Shown in pieces: positions 26,369 through 36,222 of a stretch of DNA of 64,000 nucleotides. A model generated the notes under the pieces. The model worked only from the letters and a program-made list of their open reading frames with translations. It was not told the origin of the DNA and ran no database searches. How positions within the stretch are numbered: the stretch's first letter is position 1; each line of letters begins with the position of its first letter. The stretch covers positions 285,556 to 349,555 of the forward strand of contig JAISBB010000001.1 in assembly GCA_031266415.1 (NCBI GenBank), written 5' to 3'. Made by a program: the position numbers and the translations under genes. This stretch comes from Oscillospiraceae bacterium. Its GTDB lineage: Bacteria > Bacillota > Clostridia > Oscillospirales > Ruminococcaceae.

Positions 26369-28393
26369 TTATTCACTGCTTTCATTCGCACTGTTAGCAG
26401 AATCACTACTTGCAACACTTTCCCCGTCTTCGTGAACATCCACCGCTGCAGCACCCGAAGTATTATAACCCAAAACACTAAGTATCGCGTCACACGTGGC
26501 CATAGCAAAGTTTCGCTTCCATATTTCTGTGCACATTTTCCCATATTCTTTTAGGTTCGTCATAAACCCCGTTTCAAACAAAATTGCAGGGCATCCCGTT
26601 GGAAGTATAACTGTATACACCGCTTCTTCAGTTCGCCGACCCTTCTGACCACAGTATCTTGAGCAAAATTTATAGATAGTTTCCGCAATTTTTTTAGACT
26701 GCGGGTGGAAAAAGAAACATTCCATCCCGAAAACTTCACTCAAATCTTTACTCGGTAAAGTACTGTTTGCGTGCACTGAAATAAAGAGATCTACATCTTG
26801 AGCCATTAGTGCCAAACGGTCAAGGGAAAGAATCCTAACACGCGGGTCTTCTTCTCCGTTTCTTGTCAAAAGCACCGTTGCTCCGAGAGAACTAAAATAC
26901 GCTTGCAAAACTCTAGCGGTCGCCAGATTAAGCACAGCCTCATTATATGGCCCCGGGCTTCGGGAAGCACCAGGGTCGGAACCACCATGGCCAGGGTCAA
27001 TTACAACAACAAACTCCTTCAGCGGTTTTTCTGGGCTGCCAAGTTTGGGCTTCTTTTTTAAAGATAAAACAACCTTATCCTTGTTTGGATAGTTGATATC
27101 ATAGCCCCAAACTGCCTCCACATCAGTCAAGTAAAAGCGCACACGGCTACCATCAGCGTCATTGACTGTTTCCACCTTTTTAACAAGCTCACTTGCAACA
27201 CCTCGCACTCGATTGCCATCTTCCCATTGCGCACCTGGCAATTTAAACTCAAGAATGCCAGCGTCTAAATCCCAATTACCAAAACAAAAAGGACCACCCA
27301 CAGAGCTTGTGAATCCAAATTTTTCTGTTTTTTCCTCTTTTTTAAATTTCAAATCCGAGAGAATACAAATTTGCGGCATCTTTTGAGCCACAAAAACTAC
27401 TGCATCTTTAGACACATAACACTCCTGGCCCATGTTTAGCACTGACAAATATTTATTTTGAAATTCTGTTTCAACAGGTTCCTGAAACGGTGAAATATCC
27501 ACAACAACACCAGCCTTTGGAGAACCAATAGCAACGGCATCAAAATTACCAGGAGCACTCTTTAAAATTCCGGAAAACAACTGAAAGCGAGCAACAACAC
27601 TCCCTACACCAGGCTCAGCATAGAAAATACTGCCAGGTGATTTCACTTCAAGGCTCTCATCTCCATATACAATTTTATATGTTATATTGCCTAAAGATTT
27701 ACATCTTTTATTACCAATAACATCAGATAAATCAACAATGGCGCGAAAAGAGGCACCATCTCTTTCAAGCTGAACCGTCTTGCCGGAAATCATAGCTTCA
27801 ACACAGGAACCATCCGGGGCCCCTGTGTATGAAATTCCCAGCTGCTTCACTCGAATTAAAACTTGAGAGTTTGGCCACCCCCTACAATTTGGCAACGAGT
27901 CTTTTTTATCTGGCTCATCACTTGACTCATCACTTGGCTCATTTGCGAAAATCTCAGTTGCTGGAACATCTTCACCTGAATATATCACAACAGAAGTTTC
28001 TTCCGGTAAATCTCCATCTTCAGTTGCTGGTTGTCTAAAAGTAAAAACATTTCGCCCAGGCTCAAGGGACACAAAAACACTAAACATGCCATTTTTTAAA
28101 CGCTTTATTTTACCCAATTTGTTCCCACTAAAAAGAAGCCGCTTGGCGGGGTTCGACGTTCCCAATATGCAATAAGTACTAAAATTAATGCGGCTGCAAA
28201 GGGTCAGCGGATTCCATATCTTTAGCAATCTAGGAATTTTTAGGGTGTAACTAACTTCAAGGGGAAGATTACCATATGGGAACAAAGTGCCCTCCAAAAC
28301 AGCACAGGAATCATGCAGCATAAAATATTGATTCCCCACAAACATTGCCGCCAAAACAACCGCGAACAAACGCCTCATCTTTTTGGGCACCAA
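26369..28393 (-). CDS. Exported N-acetylmuramoyl-L-alanine amidase (Amidase_3)
   Basis: A zinc amidase that cuts the bond between MurNAc and the stem peptide. The 674 residues begin with a signal peptide (RRLFAVVLAAMFVG). About 430 residues of beta-rich N-terminal region of AMIN-like character follow. The catalytic domain has VVIDPGHGGSDPGA (zinc His), the zinc Glu in PYNEAVLNLATA, LFISVHANS (zinc His) and ILFETGFMTN (catalytic Glu). The C-terminal 25 residues are Ser/Glu-rich. The TTG at 28393 is 7 nt behind AGGAG; the ATG five codons on is an alternative. It lies 39 nt downstream of ptsH and may share its promoter. Confidence 0.92.
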   Translation of the reverse strand: MVPKKMRRLFAVVLAAMFVGNQYFMLHDSCAVLEGTLFPYGNLPLEVSYTLKIPRLLKIWNPLTLCSRINFSTYCILGTSNPAKRLLFSGNKLGKIKRLKNGMFSVFVSLEPGRNVFTFRQPATEDGDLPEETSVVIYSGEDVPATEIFANEPSDESSDEPDKKDSLPNCRGWPNSQVLIRVKQLGISYTGAPDGSCVEAMISGKTVQLERDGASFRAIVDLSDVIGNKRCKSLGNITYKIVYGDESLEVKSPGSIFYAEPGVGSVVARFQLFSGILKSAPGNFDAVAIGSPKAGVVVDISPFQEPVETEFQNKYLSVLNMGQECYVSKDAVVFVAQKMPQICILSDLKFKKEEKTEKFGFTSSVGGPFCFGNWDLDAGILEFKLPGAQWEDGNRVRGVASELVKKVETVNDADGSRVRFYLTDVEAVWGYDINYPNKDKVVLSLKKKPKLGSPEKPLKEFVVVIDPGHGGSDPGASRSPGPYNEAVLNLATARVLQAYFSSLGATVLLTRNGEEDPRVRILSLDRLALMAQDVDLFISVHANSTLPSKDLSEVFGMECFFFHPQSKKIAETIYKFCSRYCGQKGRRTEEAVYTVILPTGCPAILFETGFMTNLKEYGKMCTEIWKRNFAMATCDAILSVLGYNTSGAAAVDVHEDGESVASSDSANSANESSE

Positions 28394-28432
28394 AAATCAA
28401 CTCCTACTTAAACCATAAAGCAACATCCACTC

Positions 28433-28702
28433 TTAAAATTGTTCAGCGAACCCTGTTTCTATTAATCTTTTCAATTCTTCGGCAGCCTTTTTTTCATCTG
28501 GGCCATCAACAATTATTTTAATGGTTACACCACCAAAAATACCAAGAGAAAGGATCCCCAGCAAGCTTTTTGCGCTAACTTGTTTTCCATTTCGCTCTAT
28601 CCAAACTAAACTTTTGTATTTATTTGCTTCTTGAATAAAATAAGTTGCCGGCCTAGCATGAAGTCCCACTTGGTCTCTAACTTTAACTTTAACAACTACC
28701 AA
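28433..28702 (-). CDS. ptsH: Phosphocarrier protein HPr
   Basis: The small PTS phosphocarrier. The 89 residues show His15 in GLHARPATYF, phosphorylated by enzyme I, and Ser46 in AKSLLGILSLGI, the target of HprK. Both are kept, so this is HPr and not Crh. The start is TTG. No ptsI is next to it, although ptsH-ptsI is the usual operon. Enzyme I must be elsewhere, or HPr here may serve mainly the regulatory HprK loop. Confidence 0.95.
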   Translation of the reverse strand: MVVVKVKVRDQVGLHARPATYFIQEANKYKSLVWIERNGKQVSAKSLLGILSLGIFGGVTIKIIVDGPDEKKAAEELKRLIETGFAEQF

Positions 28703-28815
28703 AAATAATCACATCCTCGTCACTTTGCAATTCTACTAATTGCAAGCAGACATTTTCATTTTTTATATTAGCAAAATAAAAACTAGAACTAAAATTACAA
28801 GCATTCACTGCACAT

Positions 28816-28844
28816 ATTATAACAATTCTATGCACATGCGTCAA
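28816..28844 (-). promoter_or_regulatory. Strong predicted ptsH promoter
   Basis: On the minus strand: TTGACG (28839-28844), a 17-nt spacer, TATAAT (28816-28821) preceded by TGT. The start is expected near 28808, about 105 nt before the ptsH start codon. Confidence 0.7.
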
Positions 28845-28876
28845 CCCACCATAATGCAATCAATATTTTTCATCCG

Positions 28877-28906
28877 TTGATCTAAGTTTGGTATTTATGT
28901 TATACT
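28877..28906 (+). promoter_or_regulatory. Predicted potAB promoter
   Basis: TTGATC (28877-28882), an 18-nt spacer, TATACT (28901-28906) preceded by TGT. It is divergent from the ptsH promoter; the two -35 elements are about 33 nt apart. Confidence 0.6.
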
Positions 28907-28972
28907 ATGGTGCAAGTTACGCCCCTCATTGATATTAAAAAATTTTATATAGCAGGAAGGGTTAGGTGACAG

Positions 28973-30019
28973 TTGGAAAATAACGTTGTCATCCGTCTTT
29001 CGGGAATTTGTGCAGATTTTGACGGAGAACGAATTATCAGCGATATTAACTTAGATATTTATGATAATTCGTTTGTCACGCTACTTGGGCCATCTGGGTG
29101 CGGCAAAACCACTACCTTAAGAATCATTGGCGGCTTTGAAAAACCAACCAGTGGCAAACTATTTTTTGAAAATGTAGATATAACTGATTTGCCACCTTAC
29201 AAGCGAAAAGTCAACACCGTTTTCCAACGCTATGCTCTATTTCCACACTTAAATGTTTATGAAAACATTGCGTTTGGGTTGCAAATCAAAAAAGTACCGC
29301 AAAAAGAAATAGATATTAGGGTTGAGGAAATGCTTGCATTGGTTAACCTTTCAGGTTTCGAACGAAGAAACATTGATAAACTATCTGGTGGGCAACAACA
29401 GAGAATTGCAATCGCGCGGGCATTAATTAACAGACCACAGGTTCTGCTTCTTGATGAACCTTTGGGCGCTTTAGACCTGAAACTGCGAAAAGATATGCAA
29501 ACGGAACTAAAAAAAATCCAGCAAAGTTTAAAAATCACATTTGTTTACGTTACTCACGACCAAGAAGAAGCACTAACAATGTCTGATATTGTGATAGTGA
29601 TGAATGAAGGCAAAATCCAACAAATAGGTAGCCCCATCGACATTTATAACGAACCACAAAATGCTTTTGTGGCCGATTTTATTGGTGAAAGCAACATCAT
29701 CAACGGCATTATGAAAAGTGATTTTTCTGTTAATTTTCTTGGCAATGACTTCACCTGTGTAGACAGCGGTTTTGAAAGCAACGAACCAGTTGATGTTGTT
29801 ATTCGGCCAGAAGATGTTAAAGTAGTTGACCCAGAATCTGTCAACCTAACCGGAATTGTTAGCGATGTAATATTCAAAGGAGTTCACTACGAAATGACAG
29901 TTGATGCTTGTGGACATCCCTGGCTTATTCATTCAACCATCCCACAAGAGTTGGGCCGTTTAATAGGCTTAAATATCGCCCCAAACGATATTCACATCAT
30001 GAAAAAAATGGAGATGTGA
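28973..30019 (+). CDS. potA: Spermidine/putrescine ABC transporter ATP-binding protein
   Basis: The ATPase of a polyamine importer. The 348 residues have Walker [10 protein letters not shown], the Q-loop [20 protein letters not shown] typical of PotA, signature [15 protein letters not shown], Walker [13 protein letters not shown], and a C-terminal TOBE domain. TTG start behind AGGAAGG. potB follows after 6 nt. Confidence 0.93.
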   Translation: MENNVVIRLSGICADFDGERIISDINLDIYDNSFVTLLGPSGCGKTTTLRIIGGFEKPTSGKLFFENVDITDLPPYKRKVNTVFQRYALFPHLNVYENIAFGLQIKKVPQKEIDIRVEEMLALVNLSGFERRNIDKLSGGQQQRIAIARALINRPQVLLLDEPLGALDLKLRKDMQTELKKIQQSLKITFVYVTHDQEEALTMSDIVIVMNEGKIQQIGSPIDIYNEPQNAFVADFIGESNIINGIMKSDFSVNFLGNDFTCVDSGFESNEPVDVVIRPEDVKVVDPESVNLTGIVSDVIFKGVHYEMTVDACGHPWLIHSTIPQELGRLIGLNIAPNDIHIMKKMEM

Positions 30020-30025
30020 TATTTA

Positions 30026-30841
30026 ATGAATAAATTAAAAATACTTTCTCTCCCTTACGCAATTTGGGTATGTCTTTTTACAGTAGTCCCAATGCTAATT
30101 GTCTTATTTTTTGCACTAACAACAAAAACCGGTGACTTTACAATCGCAAATATATCATATGTTGGGAAATATTTTTCCGTTTTGATTAGGTCTATTTTGC
30201 TTGCCGCCGTGGTAACTTTAATCACATTAATAATTGCATATCCATTTGCATATATTCTCTCAAGAATGTCGCCTAAAACCAGCCGATTTATTTTACTGCT
30301 TGTAATTTTACCAATGTGGTTAAATTTTTTACTTCGAATTTATGCTTGGCTTGCAATTTTAGAGAAAAACGGATTATTAAACCGATTTCTATTATTTGTA
30401 GGCCTGCACAAATTAAATATTATCAACACAAAAATAGCGGTGGCTATCGCCATGATATATAATTATCTTCCCTTTATGATTCTGCCGCTGGTTTCTACAA
30501 TAAGCAAAATAGATAACGGTGTGATTGAAGCCGCGCAAGACCTTGGTGCAAACTCATTTTTAGTATTTCGAAAAATAATTTCACCACTTTCAATGCCAGG
30601 TGTAACAAGTGGCATAAATATGGTTTTCGTCCCAGCTGTTAGTACTTTTATTATCTCTCGCATGCTGGGTGGTGGCAGCAATTTGCTTATCGGCGACCTA
30701 ATTGACATGCAATTTTTAGGAAGTGTTTATAACCCCCATGTAGGAGCCGCAATTTCATTAATTTTAATGATTTTAACCTTGTTGTGCATGAGCCTTTTAA
30801 ACCAATTCGGCGAAGAAAACGTGGAAGGAAAAATTGTTTAG
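30026..30841 (+). CDS. potB: Spermidine/putrescine ABC transporter permease
   Basis: The 271 residues form six predicted membrane helices, with the PotB-type opening (SLPYAIWVCLFTVVPMLIVL) and the EAA motif around EAAQDLGANSFLVFRKIISPLS. The usual operon continues with potC (second permease) and potD (binding protein). Here potB is followed after 20 nt by tRNA-Leu, and neither gene is in the window. The importer is either completed from another locus or is reduced. Confidence 0.92.
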   Translation: MNKLKILSLPYAIWVCLFTVVPMLIVLFFALTTKTGDFTIANISYVGKYFSVLIRSILLAAVVTLITLIIAYPFAYILSRMSPKTSRFILLLVILPMWLNFLLRIYAWLAILEKNGLLNRFLLFVGLHKLNIINTKIAVAIAMIYNYLPFMILPLVSTISKIDNGVIEAAQDLGANSFLVFRKIISPLSMPGVTSGINMVFVPAVSTFIISRMLGGGSNLLIGDLIDMQFLGSVYNPHVGAAISLILMILTLLCMSLLNQFGEENVEGKIV

Positions 30842-30861
30842 TTAAAAACTCAAGAAGATTT

Positions 30862-30946
30862 GCGGATGTGGCGGAATTGGCAGACGCGCTAGACTTAGGA
30901 TCTAGTATCTTACGATGTGGGGGTTCAAGTCCCTTCATCCGCACCA
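30862..30946 (+). tRNA. tRNA-Leu(UAG)
   Basis: An 85-nt cloverleaf with acceptor GCGGATG pairing CATCCGC, anticodon loop CTTAGGA (anticodon TAG), a class II long variable arm, T loop GGTTCAAGTCC and encoded CCA. It follows potB by 20 nt. Confidence 0.97.
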
Positions 30947-30974
30947 TATCTAAAGAATAAACTTTGATATGCTG

Positions 30975-30998
30975 AAACCACTCAAATGAGTCGGTTTT
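30975..30998 (+). terminator. Intrinsic terminator after tRNA-Leu
   Basis: AAACC-ACTCA pairs with TGAGT-C-GGTTT (one bulged C), followed by TTAATT. It stands 29 nt after the tRNA and before the methyltransferase gene. Confidence 0.6.
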
Positions 30999-31037
30999 AA
31001 TTCGTCTATACACATACTATGAAAGGATTGAATTTAC

Positions 31038-31637
31038 TTGGATATACAATCATACAAAGATAATACCGCTTCTACATTTATAACGGAACCTAACCAGGCA
31101 ATTCTTGAGCATGAGCATTTATATAAACATACATGGAATATTTTAGACATCGGTTGCGGAAATGGGGAAAATGCTCTGTATTTGGCAAGTAAAGGCTATG
31201 GGAATATTGATGCGTTTGATGTTTCAGAAAATGCTATTGAGCAACTTCATAGCACCGCGAGCAAAAATAAATTAACAGTCAACGCTTGGGCACAGGATTT
31301 GCGACAATTCCGATTTGAGAAAATATATGACTTGATCTTTTCGTTTGCTACTCTACATTTTGTTGAGAAGTCAGAATGGAAATCTTTATTGCTCAAAGCG
31401 AAAAAAAACACTTCAATTAGCGGAATACATATCATCCAATTCTTCACAAATGTCTTGCCGGCTTCTCCTGACATTGCGGCTTCTGCAATAGGATTGGCAA
31501 ATGATGAAGAAATCAAAACCATTTATACGGATTGGAATATTCTGCAATTCAAATCATATACTTTTGAAGAAGAGCACCCGGGAGTCTCTAGGCATGCTCA
31601 TGCTGCAAATAAATTAGTGGTTCAACGCATGATTTAA
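31038..31637 (+). CDS. SAM-dependent class I methyltransferase, TehB-like
   Basis: The 199 residues fold as a class I methyltransferase. Motif I is ILDIGCGNGENALYLA, motif II is NIDAFDVSENAIEQL, and later FSFATLHFV marks the motif IV region. Overall resemblance is to the TehB/tellurite-resistance branch, whose natural substrates are mostly unknown. TTG start at 31038 behind GAAAGGA. It stands alone between tRNA-Leu and nifJ, a plausible insertion point at a tRNA 3' end, but no flanking repeat is visible. Confidence 0.75.
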   Translation: MDIQSYKDNTASTFITEPNQAILEHEHLYKHTWNILDIGCGNGENALYLASKGYGNIDAFDVSENAIEQLHSTASKNKLTVNAWAQDLRQFRFEKIYDLIFSFATLHFVEKSEWKSLLLKAKKNTSISGIHIIQFFTNVLPASPDIAASAIGLANDEEIKTIYTDWNILQFKSYTFEEEHPGVSRHAHAANKLVVQRMI

Positions 31638-31732
31638 TTGCGAATTCTGACTTTATTGTATTCTAATTTACCCTTTTAATAGAACACCGATTAACTTCTA
31701 AAATACTTAATTGCAGCGAAAGGAGAACCATC

Positions 31733-34700
31733 TTGCGAGAATCAAAATCAATGGATGGAAATACAGCGGCAGCCTATGTTGCTTACGCTTTTATTGAAAT
31801 CGCACCTATATACCCCATCACCCCTTCCTCAGCAATGGCAGAACTGGTCGACGAACAAGCTGCTCAAAATAAACTTAATTTGTGGGGCAACCGCGTGAAA
31901 GTCACACAAATGCAATCAGAGGCAGGTGCAGCAGGAGTTTTGCACGGTAGTTTAGCAGCCGGAGCTCTTGCTGCAACATTCACAGCATCACAAGGGCTAC
32001 TTCTCATGCTCCCCAACATGTACAAAATTGCAGGGGAATTGCTGCCAGCAGTTATGTATGTAGCTTCTCGGTCGCTGGCAACCCATGCACTTTCCATTTT
32101 CAGCGACCATTCAGACATCTATGCTTGCAGGGCAACTGGCTTTGCTATTCTTTGCTGCAACAACGTACAAGAAATAATGGACCTTAGCCCAATTGCGCAC
32201 CTTGCCGCCATTGAAGGAAGAATTCCCTTTTTGAATTTTTTTGACGGATTTAGAACCTCGCACGAAATCCAAAAAATTGACGTTTGGAAATATGAACAAT
32301 TAAAAGAATTGCTAAATAATGCAGCTATTTCTAACTTTAAAGCTCATGCAATGGACCCTAGCCACCCCACAATTCGTGGCACAACACAGAATTCAGATGT
32401 GTTTTTTCAAAACCGCGAAGCTAACAACATTTTCTACCAAAAACTCCCTTCAATTGTTGAAAAATATATGTCTTTAATACAGCAAAAAATCAATGTAAAA
32501 TACTCTTTGTTTGATTACTACGGGCACAAAAAGGCCACTCACATTATTGTTGCAATGGGTGCGGTTTGCGACACAATTGAAGAAGTTGTCGACCACTTAA
32601 ATGAAAATGGCTCACAAACCGGGTTAATTAAAGTGCGCTTATTTAGACCATTTTCTATTGTCCACTTTTTAAATGCTATTCCAAACAGTGTAAAAAGTAT
32701 TACTGTATTAGATAAAACAAAGGAACCGGGAGGAGTATTTGACCCTCTTTACTTAGACGTGCTAGCCGCAATTTCTGGGTCAAAATTCCAAAATGCAACT
32801 CTTTTCAACGGCCGTTATGGACTTGCTTCAAAAGATACTAACCCCGAGCAAATTGTGGCAATTTTCAAAAATGCTGAAAACACCGGCAAGAAAAAATTCA
32901 CCGTCGGAATTAAAGATGATGTAACCCATACTTCATTAGAAAGCGTTTCCATAAATCTTAACCATTCGGGCCTTAGCTGTAAATTTTGGGGGATTGGTTC
33001 AGATGGCACAGTTAGCGCAACAAAAAACACAATAAAAATAATTGGAGATGCAACAGATTTTAATATCCAAGGTTATTTCTGCTATGATTCCAAAAAATCT
33101 TTAGGGTTAACAGTTGCACATTTACGATTTGGAGAAAAAAAAATAAGATCCAGGTACCTGATTACAAAAGCAGATTTTGTTGCTTGTAACCATGCCCCCT
33201 ACATAAAAACCTATAACATTCTGGAAGAAGTAAAACCTGGCGGCATTTTTCTGTTGAACTGTGATTGGCAAGAAAATGAACTAGAATTTAAACTCTCAGC
33301 TACGGCAAAAAAACATTTAGCTTTACATAAAATTCAATTTTACACTATTGACTGTAACAAAATAGCAGAAAATCTAACATTGGGGAATAAAACCGGCACT
33401 ATTTTGCAAAGTGCATTTTTCAAGTTGCTTAAAATTTTACCAGAAACAAAAGCAATTGAATTAATGAAAGAACACGCTTCAAAAACGTTCCAAAAACAAG
33501 GCACCGATGTTATTGGCTATAATCATAAAGCAATAGAAATCGGCATGAAAGAAATTCGGGAAATAAATGTTCCCGCCAATTGGGCAAATGCAAAAGAAAA
33601 GAACAAAGAAACAAGTTGCGTGCCACAAAGTCAAATGGAAGAGATTTTTTCGCAAATTCGCAAAGAAAAAGGGAACGAAATTCCCGTTTCAAAGTTTGTT
33701 CCGTTTGTAGATGGTGTTGTTTCAGGAGGAAGTTCTGCTCTAGAAAAGTCTGGAGATGCTTCACATGTTCCATGCTGGTTACCAGAAAATTGCATTCAGT
33801 GTAATCTCTGCAGCTATGTATGCCCACACGCAGTAATTCGCCCTATTGTTTTAGATCAAAATCAATTAAAATTGGTTTCTGCCACAACAAAAACAATTCC
33901 AATGAACGGATTTAACACCCTTAATTTTGGGATTACTGTTTCCGTTTTAGACTGCAAAGGGTGCGGCTCATGCGCTGAAGTTTGTCCAGGGAAAGCCGGC
34001 AAAAAAGCGCTTAAAATGAATCCGCTTTCCACACAACTTAAACAACAAGAAGCTTTTGATTACGGCTTAACGCTTAATGAAAAACCAGAAATATTTGAGA
34101 AATTTCAATTAAATAGCGTTAAAGGAAGTCAATTTAAAAAACCTCTTTTAGAATTTTCTGGAGCATGCGCAGGTTGCGGCGAGACCCCTTATGTTAAACT
34201 GCTCACTCAATTAATTGGCAACCGCCTATATATTGCGAATGCAACCGGGTGTTCTTCCATTTGGGGTTCTTCTTTCCCTTCAATTCCATATACTAAGAAT
34301 GCACATGGCGAAGGGCCTGCTTGGGCCAATTCGTTATTTGAAGATAATGCCGAATTTGGATATGGAATCTATTTAGCGCAAAAATTATGCAAAAAAGATA
34401 AAACGGTATGGCTAATTGGTGGTGACGGTTGGGCTTATGACATTGGATTTGGCGGATTAGAACATGTTATGGCTTCAAACTCCAAAATTAAAGCACTAAT
34501 TTTAGATACAGAAGTTTATTCGAATACCGGCGGCCAGGCCTCAAAAGCCACTCAAACAGGTGCTGTCACAAAATTTGCAACACTCGGAAAAAACACTCCT
34601 AAAAAAGATTTGGCAAAAATAATAATGGGTTATGGATACATTTATGTTGCGCAAATTGCACAAGGAGCTGACTATAGCCAAACTGTAAAAGCAATAACAG

Positions 34701-35050
34701 AAGCAGAAAATTACAACGGCCCTGCAGTTGTGATTGCATATGCGCCGTGCATTAGCCACGGAATTAAAACAGGTCTTAAATCTGCACAAATAGAATCCCA
34801 GCGTGCCGTTGCATGTGGTTATTGGCACTTGTTTAGATACAATCCAACACGCAAAAAAAACAACGAGAACCCGTTTCAATTAGATAGTGGGAAACCCACA
34901 CTTTCTATGCAAGAATTTTGGGAAGGGGAAACCAGATATCTTCAACTTAAAAATAAATTCCCACAAAACTGGGAACTCTTGCTGCAAACCGCACAAAGTG
35001 CAGCAGATGAAAAATATGAGCACCTGCGCAAACTGGCACAAGAAAACTAA
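31733..35050 (+). CDS. nifJ: Pyruvate:ferredoxin (flavodoxin) oxidoreductase
   Basis: It converts pyruvate and CoA to acetyl-CoA, CO2 and reduced ferredoxin, the central oxidation step of clostridial fermentation. It is a single fused chain of 1105 residues, slightly shorter than the usual 1170 or so. Domain I has YPITPSSAMAE and TASQGLLLMLPNMYK. The gamma and EKR-type middle domains follow, with GTDVIGYNHKAIEIG. Two [4Fe-4S] motifs are CIQCNLCSYVCPH and CKGCGSCAEVCPG. The TPP domain has GACAGCGETPYVKLL, IWGGDGWAYDIG-like and SNTGGQASKAT. TTG start behind AAAGGAG. It indicates strictly anaerobic metabolism. Confidence 0.96.
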   Translation: MRESKSMDGNTAAAYVAYAFIEIAPIYPITPSSAMAELVDEQAAQNKLNLWGNRVKVTQMQSEAGAAGVLHGSLAAGALAATFTASQGLLLMLPNMYKIAGELLPAVMYVASRSLATHALSIFSDHSDIYACRATGFAILCCNNVQEIMDLSPIAHLAAIEGRIPFLNFFDGFRTSHEIQKIDVWKYEQLKELLNNAAISNFKAHAMDPSHPTIRGTTQNSDVFFQNREANNIFYQKLPSIVEKYMSLIQQKINVKYSLFDYYGHKKATHIIVAMGAVCDTIEEVVDHLNENGSQTGLIKVRLFRPFSIVHFLNAIPNSVKSITVLDKTKEPGGVFDPLYLDVLAAISGSKFQNATLFNGRYGLASKDTNPEQIVAIFKNAENTGKKKFTVGIKDDVTHTSLESVSINLNHSGLSCKFWGIGSDGTVSATKNTIKIIGDATDFNIQGYFCYDSKKSLGLTVAHLRFGEKKIRSRYLITKADFVACNHAPYIKTYNILEEVKPGGIFLLNCDWQENELEFKLSATAKKHLALHKIQFYTIDCNKIAENLTLGNKTGTILQSAFFKLLKILPETKAIELMKEHASKTFQKQGTDVIGYNHKAIEIGMKEIREINVPANWANAKEKNKETSCVPQSQMEEIFSQIRKEKGNEIPVSKFVPFVDGVVSGGSSALEKSGDASHVPCWLPENCIQCNLCSYVCPHAVIRPIVLDQNQLKLVSATTKTIPMNGFNTLNFGITVSVLDCKGCGSCAEVCPGKAGKKALKMNPLSTQLKQQEAFDYGLTLNEKPEIFEKFQLNSVKGSQFKKPLLEFSGACAGCGETPYVKLLTQLIGNRLYIANATGCSSIWGSSFPSIPYTKNAHGEGPAWANSLFEDNAEFGYGIYLAQKLCKKDKTVWLIGGDGWAYDIGFGGLEHVMASNSKIKALILDTEVYSNTGGQASKATQTGAVTKFATLGKNTPKKDLAKIIMGYGYIYVAQIAQGADYSQTVKAITEAENYNGPAVVIAYAPCISHGIKTGLKSAQIESQRAVACGYWHLFRYNPTRKKNNENPFQLDSGKPTLSMQEFWEGETRYLQLKNKFPQNWELLLQTAQSAADEKYEHLRKLAQEN

Positions 35051-35126
35051 AATCTGCACATCTGCCTTTTTATGTGAGAGTTTTTTAAAAAATTCGGCAA
35101 AGAACGAAAACACACAAAGCAACTAA

Positions 35127-35152
35127 AAGAGGGTGTAAATATCCACCCTCTT
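35127..35152. terminator. Bidirectional terminator between nifJ and the capsid-like gene
   Basis: AAGAGGGTG (35127-35135) pairs perfectly with CACCCTCTT (35144-35152) across an 8-nt loop. T-rich tracts flank both sides when read on either strand. It lies between convergent genes. Confidence 0.8.
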
Positions 35153-35188
35153 CTTCTAATTGCTTTTAAGTTGCGAAACCACTTTTTA

Positions 35189-36196
35189 TTATTCAGTTGC
35201 TGTGAATTTCAAAATTTTAACTGCAGGTTTGCAAATTCTGGTAAACCCATATGTAGAAACAATTGTTGAACGTTCCAATTGCTTATCAATTAATTTATCG
35301 TGCTCAATGGAAATATCCCCGCTGCAAACCATTTCCAAGGCAAATCGTTTATCTAAAGCAATCATCAAATCTTTAGGGACTAAATTGGATTTAATTAGTT
35401 GCGCACCTAATAACATCATTGCATCGTTTTTAATTTCGAACTTAAAACCACTTTTTGCATCCATAACTTCTGGCAACTGAAGCAGTTGCTTCATCATTTC
35501 TGAGGAAACCAAAATCGTACTCATTTTATATTCATCATCGAAATCATTCCAAAGATTAATCAATTGCTCAAATGCTAAATCCCCCTCTATGGTTTGTACA
35601 TCTGACTTTATTATCTCATCTCCATTAACCAGAACCTCTACTGCACTTTTAAACTGCTGTTTTGCAATTCTCGCTCCAACCTGTTTCAACATGATAGTAA
35701 ACAGCTCTATTTTTTGATTTCTAACAGCTTCATAACTTGCAACCAACATCTGGCCACTTTTATTTAATTTCACCAGATTCTCTTTCAACCTAACATTAAC
35801 ACTGGGGATCTCTACCCCCTCGTTAATCGTTTCTTCTTGCTCCGTTTTATCGTCGCCGTAAATTGTTCGGTAGTCCACACCGTTAATTTGAGTTTTAATT
35901 GCCGTAATATCTCCCAAAGCTGTAACACTTTCTGCCCCAGCTTTAACAGCCCGAAATACATACTCCGGGAACAATGTCGCTGTTTGCGCCGTTCTAAAAA
36001 ATTTCTCAATGCAATCTGCATTAACATCCCTCACTTTAATATCAAACCGCTTAAGTTGCCGCTGATATGCGTCCATGTTTGAAAATTCAGCATCATAACC
36101 TCGAGAGGGATCCAATTCTTCTAAAACTTCTGAAAATCCTTTCCCAGCCACTCTATACATGCTTTTGTCCAACACTACATTTTTATAACAACTCAT
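35189..36196 (-). CDS. HK97-fold phage major capsid-like protein
   Basis: The 335 residues resemble clostridial phage major capsid proteins. An N-terminal region with LEELDPSRGYDAEFSNMDAYQRQ is followed by FRTAQTATLFPEYVFRAV, then the shell domain. The C-terminal half has the alternating pattern of HK97 A and P domains: LLGAQLIKSNLVPKDLMIAL, LDKRFALEMVC, and a final strand KPAVKILKFTATE. The frame is intact, with ATG behind AAGGAG. It follows the protease-like gene by 26 nt, the usual order in phage head modules. No portal, terminase, tail or integrase gene lies nearby. It could be a prophage relic, a satellite or a domesticated shell. The fold call is from pattern recognition, not a search. 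Confidence 0.7.
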   Translation of the reverse strand: MSCYKNVVLDKSMYRVAGKGFSEVLEELDPSRGYDAEFSNMDAYQRQLKRFDIKVRDVNADCIEKFFRTAQTATLFPEYVFRAVKAGAESVTALGDITAIKTQINGVDYRTIYGDDKTEQEETINEGVEIPSVNVRLKENLVKLNKSGQMLVASYEAVRNQKIELFTIMLKQVGARIAKQQFKSAVEVLVNGDEIIKSDVQTIEGDLAFEQLINLWNDFDDEYKMSTILVSSEMMKQLLQLPEVMDAKSGFKFEIKNDAMMLLGAQLIKSNLVPKDLMIALDKRFALEMVCSGDISIEHDKLIDKQLERSTIVSTYGFTRICKPAVKILKFTATE

Positions 36197-36222
36197 CTAA
36201 ATTCTCCTTCCTCTTGCCTGCC

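Noticed and set aside
35189..36196. Naming the capsid-like protein an encapsulin
   Set aside because: The N-terminal wording matches clostridial phage capsids and a prohead protease gene is paired with it. Encapsulins have no protease and usually sit beside cargo genes.
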